Source: a bacterium
GTDB lineage: Bacteria; Arandabacterota; Arandabacteria; Arandabacterales; Arandabacteraceae
Direction: 5' to 3'
NCBI GenBank assembly: GCA_025774405.1
Contig: JALGWB010000086.1
Coordinates: forward strand, 1-10,608
Length of the DNA stretch: 10,608 nucleotides
Shown here: positions 6,446 to 10,608 of the stretch, in pieces
Layout of the letters: each line of letters starts with the position of its first letter
How positions within the stretch are numbered: position 1 is the first letter of the stretch
Made by a program: the position numbers and the translations under genes
Notes under the pieces: model-generated
Told to the model about the DNA's origin: nothing
Database searches by the model: none
Seen by the model: only the letters and a program-made list of their open reading frames with translations

Positions 6446-8008
6446 ATGCAATGCTACACTGTGAGATCCATTGTGACCGTAGCTTTAGCAGTAATAGTGG
6501 TACTACTGGCAGTTGCACCTGACGCTTCTCCTGCCAGAGAAAAGCCAATCCTCGCCGGAAGTGCCCTGGATGAAGAAGGAGGACCATCGGAGAAGAGGGT
6601 TTATGTCACCGTTGATCCGAGGATTGAGCTCCTGGCTGTAGTCCAGCACTTCACATCCTGGGCCAGCGGGGGACACATAAAGAGCAAGACCACGTACAAG
6701 AGTGATATCGATGACTACTTTGGCGATTTCAAGCGCCACAGGGCAATAGCATGTGTCGAATCCCTCATCAGAGCCGGATTCACTCACGATGCCCCGGTTC
6801 GGTTTATCCTACACCATGGCGATCCTCCAGAGCTCGTGCAGGAAAGCCCATATTCAGATTATCTGGTCAGGAGAGCCCGTGGCAAAGAGCCTCTCAGAGA
6901 ATTAGCTGATGCCTTAAGGGATTTTGCCCGTAAGACAGATTTCATGAAGTTCTACCGGGCCCACAGCACTCTCTACAGTAGTCATGTGGCAGCAGTGGAG
7001 TCGTTGCTTGCAGACAAGAACTACGTGCACGCCATTGAGCATTTCTTCGGTAAGTCAGCAGCGAGCTACAGGGTTATTCTTGCTCCTTTGTTCGCGGGAG
7101 GCTACGGCCCAGGGATAGCAACTCAAGATGGACTTGATCTTTACGCCGTGCTTGGACCTTGTGGACTCAGGGGTGAGCGCACTACCTTCGCCTGTCTTGG
7201 TTACCTCGAAAGCATAATACTCCATGAATGGAGCCATTCTTTTGTCAATCCCCTGGTAGACCAATACTACGACAGGTTTGACAAATCGGCTCATCTGTTC
7301 GAACCCATTAAGGGGATGATGCGAAGACAAGCCTATCCGAGCTGGAGAATTGCCCTCTACGAGCACATAGTCCGTGCCTGTGAGATTCATATTCGCGCCA
7401 GTCTCAACGAAAAATTCAACACAGATAGAGCAATCCGCAACCAGGAGGCAAAGGGATTCTGGTACATCGGCTATATCGATAGTCTGTTGACTGCCTACCA
7501 GACTCACCGGGGGAGATATCCAACATTCGATCAATTTGTGCCTGTCATTGCGATGAGGCTAAGCGAAGTTTCCGTCGAAGACTTACCTGAAAGCGTGACG
7601 ACCTTTGCAGGACCTTTGAATTCTATATTCCCCCGGACGGATCGGATCTATCTCATATATCCCACTGCAACGGAAGATGAGTTGATGGGGAAGATCAGGG
7701 AAGACATCGAAGCCTTTGCCACTTTCTTCTCTTCAGCCACACCAGTGAAATTCAGTACTGTCTCCGACAGGGAAGCTTTGGGGATCGACTGGCAGGACAA
7801 GGTTGGATTCGTCTACGGCAACACCACGAATAACTTGTTTCTAAGAAGCCTCAAGATACCCCTACCCGTTAGATTCGGTGATGATGTGATAGAACTTGGC
7901 ACGGAAAGATATGAGGGTGGCGAAATCCTTTTGATTTCTTGCATGCCGAATCCATTCAATAGGAGCCTACCCTTTGCTCTATGTGCGAATGGGACATGGA
8001 TTATGTAG
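6446..8008 (+). CDS. Secreted DUF4932 protein with HExxH motif, putative metallopeptidase
   Basis: The protein is 520 residues from the ATG at 6446. This start is chosen because AAAGGAGGAAGAG provides a strong ribosome-binding site and the product then begins with a signal peptide: basic residue at 7, hydrophobic core about 8-24, cleavage near DASPA (about 30). A TTG at 6392 in the same frame would bury the signal peptide. Mature sequence such as VDPRIELLAVVQHFTSW and ILHEWSHSFVNPLVDQYYDR matches DUF4932. H260-E261-W262-S263-H264 fits the HExxH zinc site of metallopeptidases; E306 or E313 (CEIHIRA) could supply a third ligand. Export to the periplasm or beyond is expected. It is the last gene after the second sigma/anti-sigma pair and may be co-transcribed or part of the same response. 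Catalytic activity is not established for DUF4932. Confidence 0.88.
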   Translation: MQCYTVRSIVTVALAVIVVLLAVAPDASPAREKPILAGSALDEEGGPSEKRVYVTVDPRIELLAVVQHFTSWASGGHIKSKTTYKSDIDDYFGDFKRHRAIACVESLIRAGFTHDAPVRFILHHGDPPELVQESPYSDYLVRRARGKEPLRELADALRDFARKTDFMKFYRAHSTLYSSHVAAVESLLADKNYVHAIEHFFGKSAASYRVILAPLFAGGYGPGIATQDGLDLYAVLGPCGLRGERTTFACLGYLESIILHEWSHSFVNPLVDQYYDRFDKSAHLFEPIKGMMRRQAYPSWRIALYEHIVRACEIHIRASLNEKFNTDRAIRNQEAKGFWYIGYIDSLLTAYQTHRGRYPTFDQFVPVIAMRLSEVSVEDLPESVTTFAGPLNSIFPRTDRIYLIYPTATEDELMGKIREDIEAFATFFSSATPVKFSTVSDREALGIDWQDKVGFVYGNTTNNLFLRSLKIPLPVRFGDDVIELGTERYEGGEILLISCMPNPFNRSLPFALCANGTWIM

Positions 8009-8153
8009 TTTATCATGGTGATGAGAAGCTGGCAAGTGGCAGATATGAGAAGAACAAAGCCACCTGGTCCTTGCCCTCTGGTGCTCAATGAGAATGAGAG
8101 GAGTCGGAGCCAGAAACTTGCAGACGACCGGCAGGCTCAGCCGCTGAGGCACA
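8009..8153. other. Convergent intergenic gap with a weak hairpin
   Basis: The DUF4932 gene and the phosphoesterase gene converge on this 145-base gap, where a bidirectional terminator might be expected. CTCAG-CCG-CTGAG at 8136-8148 forms a five-pair hairpin, but there is no T-run on either side. GGCAAG (8032-8037) can also pair with a distant CTTGCC about 45 bases later. No intrinsic terminator can be called. Confidence 0.3.
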
Positions 8154-9281
8154 TCACTGCTGAGAATCCTCGTGGATAGGGTTCTCTTCAAATCCCTGCA
8201 CCCCGAGTTTCCTCAGCATCCGCCGACTGAAGGCAATCGCGAATGTCTTGTCCTCAGGGTGCCCATCGATGAAGTCGCAAACCCGGTTTCGGTCGAAACA
8301 GCAGCAACACTCTCGACAAAGACTGGCAACGTGTTGCCGAAGGTCAATATCCGAGATATACTCATATGTGACCTCAATGCGCGATGGATAGACATGGAAA
8401 TACCTTATCGACGGAATTCCAACCAGAGTTGCCCCAATGTCGATGTAATAGATGCCATTTATGATCTCGACACGGTTTGCATGGACATGACCATTGATGA
8501 CAGCTATCACGTTGCCAGCTTCTTCAAGAGTTGCCCTTAGATCAGCCATACCAGCATATTCAGGGTAATGGGAAACTGTATCGAACACGGCATTCCAATA
8601 TCTTTCTACGAGATTGTAATGCGAGAAAAGTATCGTTGGTTTGTCATGGTTGGCTGCAAGGTTTTGCCTCACCCACTCCCTAAGGGCTGCGTCACAGCCG
8701 ATCTTGCTGGGGGTGTATGGATTGGGAGTACAGTCGATCACAATGAAATGGAAGCCCTTATAATCAAACGCATAGGCTGTTGAATCCCGTCCGGCGAATT
8801 TCTTCCATCCACGCTTATTGTCGCTCATAAAATTGTCATGATTCCCAACAACCGGGAAAAGCGGACATCTCAACTTACCGAGGATGCGTTTAGCGTTGTC
8901 AAACTCAGTTGCCCTTCCGAAATCAGTGATATCCCCGAGGTGCACTACGAAATCAACCTTTGGGCGATAGGCATTTATATCCATGACTACGGCTGTTAGA
9001 AGCTCTCTCGAAATACTCAGCGCTTTCAGATAGCGGTGATCATCGAAGAGCGTTGAGATTATATGTGAATCAGCGATCGTGGCGAAAACGAAGAGCGGTT
9101 GTTCGGGTCTAGCGGGCGCAGGATGGGACTGGGCGATGCTTTGCTCACCGGTGGAGGAGGCGGTGTGCCTCGAGGCACAGCCGCTGCATGCCAGACTGAG
9201 CAGCAAAGTGAAACTCGCAAGGAGGATCAATCCATGCCGATATCGGCTCGAAGAAGGAGGGTGCAGTTTTTCTGGTGCCAT
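8154..9281 (-). CDS. Exported calcineurin-like metallophosphoesterase, probable lipoprotein
   Basis: This 375-residue protein has the full motif set of dinuclear-metal phosphoesterases: D71-x-H73 (ATIADSH), GD at 116-117 (HLGDITDFG), GNHD at 146-149 (VVGNHDNF), H221 (ILFSHYNL) and GHVH at 264-267 (INGHVHANR). The N-terminus has a basic region, a hydrophobic stretch at 17-31 and cysteines at 32 and 35 (SLACSGC). Lipidation and anchoring on the outer face of a membrane is likely, though the lipobox is not canonical. A Pro/Ser/Ala-rich linker (about 36-60) leads into the enzyme domain. After the catalytic domain is an unusual cysteine cluster (C322, C325-C328, C335). GGAG lies ten bases before the ATG, and a sigma70-like promoter lies about 30 bases upstream, so it appears to be transcribed separately. 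Substrate (phosphodiester, nucleotide or phospholipid) cannot be told from the sequence. Confidence 0.92.
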   Translation of the reverse strand: MAPEKLHPPSSSRYRHGLILLASFTLLLSLACSGCASRHTASSTGEQSIAQSHPAPARPEQPLFVFATIADSHIISTLFDDHRYLKALSISRELLTAVVMDINAYRPKVDFVVHLGDITDFGRATEFDNAKRILGKLRCPLFPVVGNHDNFMSDNKRGWKKFAGRDSTAYAFDYKGFHFIVIDCTPNPYTPSKIGCDAALREWVRQNLAANHDKPTILFSHYNLVERYWNAVFDTVSHYPEYAGMADLRATLEEAGNVIAVINGHVHANRVEIINGIYYIDIGATLVGIPSIRYFHVYPSRIEVTYEYISDIDLRQHVASLCRECCCCFDRNRVCDFIDGHPEDKTFAIAFSRRMLRKLGVQGFEENPIHEDSQQ

Positions 9282-9311
9282 CTGTAATAAACTCCGCTTG
9301 TGCCGAAATCG

Positions 9312-9340
9312 ATGATACTGCAGATGTACAGATGGGTCAA
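9312..9340 (-). promoter_or_regulatory. Sigma70-like promoter of the metallophosphoesterase gene
   Basis: On the minus strand TTGACC (9340-9335) and TATCAT (9317-9312) are separated by 17 bases, each matching five of six consensus positions. Transcription would start near 9305, leaving a leader of about 24 bases before the ATG at 9281 that contains GGAG. Confidence 0.55.
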
Positions 9341-9432
9341 CGTCGAGCCAGGATGTTCTGGGGAATGGGCGGAGACACGGTCAGCGACATAACCCGGCCG
9401 TTACGAGTCACTGCGAGAACACCTATTAAGTA

Positions 9433-9807
9433 TCAAGAATCCGGCTTACTCTCCTGTTTGTCTCGGTATCTGGCAAGGGCATCATCGAGAGTCCTCTTGA
9501 ATAGCCGAGGATCATCAGGTGTGAAGAGCACCCGGCGAAGACGCCCCTGGTGCTTGTCAAGTACAACGTGTTCGAGGAAATTGGCCCAGTCGATCTTGAG
9601 AGCGGGCCTGAAGTTGGTAAGATGCAAGTCTCCTCTCAGCAGTCCCCTGACTTCAGACTCCGAAACCTCAACCGTCTCGATGTACTCAAAAGGAACAGTC
9701 ATGCAGCCAAAGAGCGTATCAAACTCCACGCGATCCTCATAGATGCGATACTCCTGCCAGAGACTTTTGACTGTGCTCTTCGACGTGTAGATTGGCTCAT
9801 CGCTCAT
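9433..9807 (-). CDS. Conserved small cytoplasmic protein, PH-like fold suspected
   Basis: This 124-residue protein has no signal peptide or membrane helix. The N-terminal half reads as alternating beta strands (YRIYEDRVEFDTLFG, then MTVPFEYIETVEVSES), the pattern of bacterial PH-like domains. It continues with a distinctive central part (RPALKIDWANFLEHVVLDK), then RRVLFTPDDPRLFKRTLDDA and a C-terminal helix. The style fits a well-conserved family of unknown function. The ATG at 9807 has an excellent ribosome-binding site (AAGGAGA seven bases upstream). A 29-aa ORF ends 12 bases before it on the same strand, so the two are probably transcribed together. No function is proposed. Confidence 0.85.
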   Translation of the reverse strand: MSDEPIYTSKSTVKSLWQEYRIYEDRVEFDTLFGCMTVPFEYIETVEVSESEVRGLLRGDLHLTNFRPALKIDWANFLEHVVLDKHQGRLRRVLFTPDDPRLFKRTLDDALARYRDKQESKPDS

Positions 9808-9819
9808 GTTGTCTTCTCC

Positions 9820-9909
9820 TTATCGATTTCTCCTCCTCGCCTGCTCAATCACCCAGAGGGGCCATGGACTCTGCCCACCAAAATGAAGCTCCACAAACGC
9901 ATGACTCAT
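9820..9909 (-). CDS. Small ORF, 29 aa, tryptophan-rich, upstream of the PH-like gene
   Basis: The frame from the ATG at 9909 to the TAA at 9820-9822 encodes a 29-residue peptide whose core is VELHFGGQSPWPLWVIEQ, followed by an Arg-rich tail. GAGG lies six bases before the ATG, and an in-frame TGA precedes the ATG closely, so it is not the tail of a longer protein in this frame. It ends 12 bases before the ATG of the 124-aa gene, whose ribosome-binding site lies in the gap; this spacing suggests an operon or translational coupling. The peptide looks like real protein, with two Trp, aromatic residues and Gly-Gly-Gln. It could be a small protein or a leader peptide. Family not recognised. Confidence 0.5.
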   Translation of the reverse strand: MSHAFVELHFGGQSPWPLWVIEQARRRNR

Positions 9910-10450
9910 CCTTCACCTCGCTCGTCGCCCTGAAATCGGCGCATGAGCTTTGACTCCACTCCAGCCTAACCGAAATGCGGAGTCGAAATCAATCGAACTG
10001 CGTCCTATCTGTCTTCCCTGACACCTTCTATGAAGGCGGTGGGATTGACTACCGATGCCGCCGGCGTCTCCGTCGCTTGGATCAGCAACTCCTTTATCCA
10101 CCTGGGGCTTGTGCTGGGGTTAACCCGAAATGCCAGTACAGCCAAGCCCGCGATGTATGGAGCTGCCCAGCTCCTGCCACCCACTCTGTCCTAACTGTAG
10201 ATATCAACTCCGCGGTGACTTGCCATGGTTCTGTTATAAGCAAGAACTCTCAAGACATGTTATTGGCTGCAGTAATTTCCTCCATAGTAGCTATAGGGTG
10301 AATTGGAATCCTTGCCTTCCATCCGATTGAGTGTCCCGAAGTTGATAAAACCGGTATCACAAGGTTACGACGAGAATCCCCGACGGCTCCACCTTCCGTA
10401 CAGCCTCTTTCCATTCTCGGAATCCCGTTTACGTTATCTCTATCGACCGC
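9910..10450. other. Stretch of about 540 bases without a convincing gene
   Basis: No open frame here has the length, start signals and composition of a normal gene. Two plus-strand frames look partly protein-like: 9970-10191 (containing AAGVSVAWISNSFIHLGLVL, no ribosome-binding site) and 10130-10330 (containing LCPNCRYQLRGDLPWFC, half of a zinc-ribbon pattern). On the minus strand, 10253-10450 is open in the same frame as the partial gene at the right edge. These may be remnants or chance. No terminator or promoter stands out. Confidence 0.45.
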
Positions 10451-10608
10451 CTATATTGCAAAGACGATTCGAATGTCGGGGTAGTGCATCTCAAGTATGT
10501 CGAGATCCCCATCTCTCCGCCTGATTTCCTGCTCAGGTTCTCCCAGCAGCCGTCTGACCTCGCCTGGCTCCGTCAACCTGTAGCGAACATCACCAGCCGC
10601 TATGGCTT
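10451..10608 (-). CDS. 3' end of an unidentified gene entering from the right edge
   Basis: The minus-strand frame from the right edge is open for 51 codons and ends at TAG (10451-10453). The visible C-terminal sequence includes YRLTEPGEVRRLLGEPEQEI and then DLDILEMHYPDIRIVFAI. It is rich in Glu, Arg and Leu, with a helix-like VRRLLGEPE followed by a strand-rich end, and reads as genuine protein. No family is recognised, and no signal peptide or domain can be judged from the fragment. The frame stays open for a further 66 codons after the TAG, so the natural protein might be longer with this stop as a lesion; alternatively the stop is the true end. Confidence 0.6.
   Translation of the reverse strand, partial: AIAAGDVRYRLTEPGEVRRLLGEPEQEIRRRDGDLDILEMHYPDIRIVFAI

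Noticed and set aside
7055..7534. 159-aa minus-strand frame
   Set aside because: Antisense to the conserved HEWSH region of the DUF4932 gene; no start signals or protein-like motifs.
8018..8179. Short plus-strand open frame of about 54 codons after the DUF4932 gene
   Set aside because: No ribosome-binding site, random-looking product, and it runs into the opposing phosphoesterase gene.
9275..9742. 155-aa plus-strand frame
   Set aside because: Antisense to the PH-like gene and its downstream region; Ser/Arg-rich composition typical of a shadow frame.
1..10608. CRISPR array or CRISPR-linked genes, considered because TPR-CHAT proteins occur in type III-E systems
   Set aside because: No regularly spaced direct repeats and no Cas7-like, Cas1 or Cas2 coding sequence is seen.

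Overview
The window is a bacterial chromosomal segment of about 50% GC whose genes are mostly signalling and cell-surface proteins. Two group IV (ECF) sigma factors, two zinc-binding membrane anti-sigma factors, secretion signals and a probable lipoprotein point to a Gram-negative-type bacterium. There is no rRNA, tRNA or housekeeping gene to place it taxonomically. The mix (ECF operons, TPR-CHAT protein, DUF4932, DUF6249) would fit an uncultured lineage of the FCB superphylum or similar, but that is a guess. The standard genetic code is used.

Left part (1-4257, minus strand): a three-gene operon encodes an ECF sigma factor, a single-pass anti-sigma factor with two HxxxCxxC zinc motifs, and a very long TPR-CHAT protein that runs off the left edge. 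The CHAT frame is open for at least 985 codons and carries the caspase-like His and Cys motifs. A sigma70-like promoter sits at the start of the operon. The CHAT frame is the same frame as the anti-sigma gene, separated from it by one TGA and 28 stop-free codons.

Middle part (4768-8008): a divergent pair. On the minus strand is a small three-helix membrane protein (DUF6249-like). On the plus strand are a second ECF sigma factor, its two-helix zinc anti-sigma factor (ATGA overlap) and a secreted DUF4932 protein with an HEWSH (HExxH) motif. Between the divergent genes lie two perfect 13-bp inverted copies of TGTAACAAAACCG, each followed after exactly 11 bases by GTCA. This looks like a pair of back-to-back ECF promoters, probably recognised by the sigma factor encoded next to them.

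Right part (8154-10608): on the minus strand are a metallophosphoesterase with an export signal and its own sigma70-like promoter, a PH-like small protein of 124 aa, and an unreported 29-aa small ORF just upstream of it. After a stretch with no convincing gene comes the 3' end of an unidentified gene entering from the right edge.

The main theme is two sigma/anti-sigma modules side by side, each next to a predicted or possible protease: CHAT in one, DUF4932 HExxH in the other. The proposal is that these proteins, or what they sense, control release of the sigma factors. The operon layout is seen in the sequence; the proteolytic link is inference.
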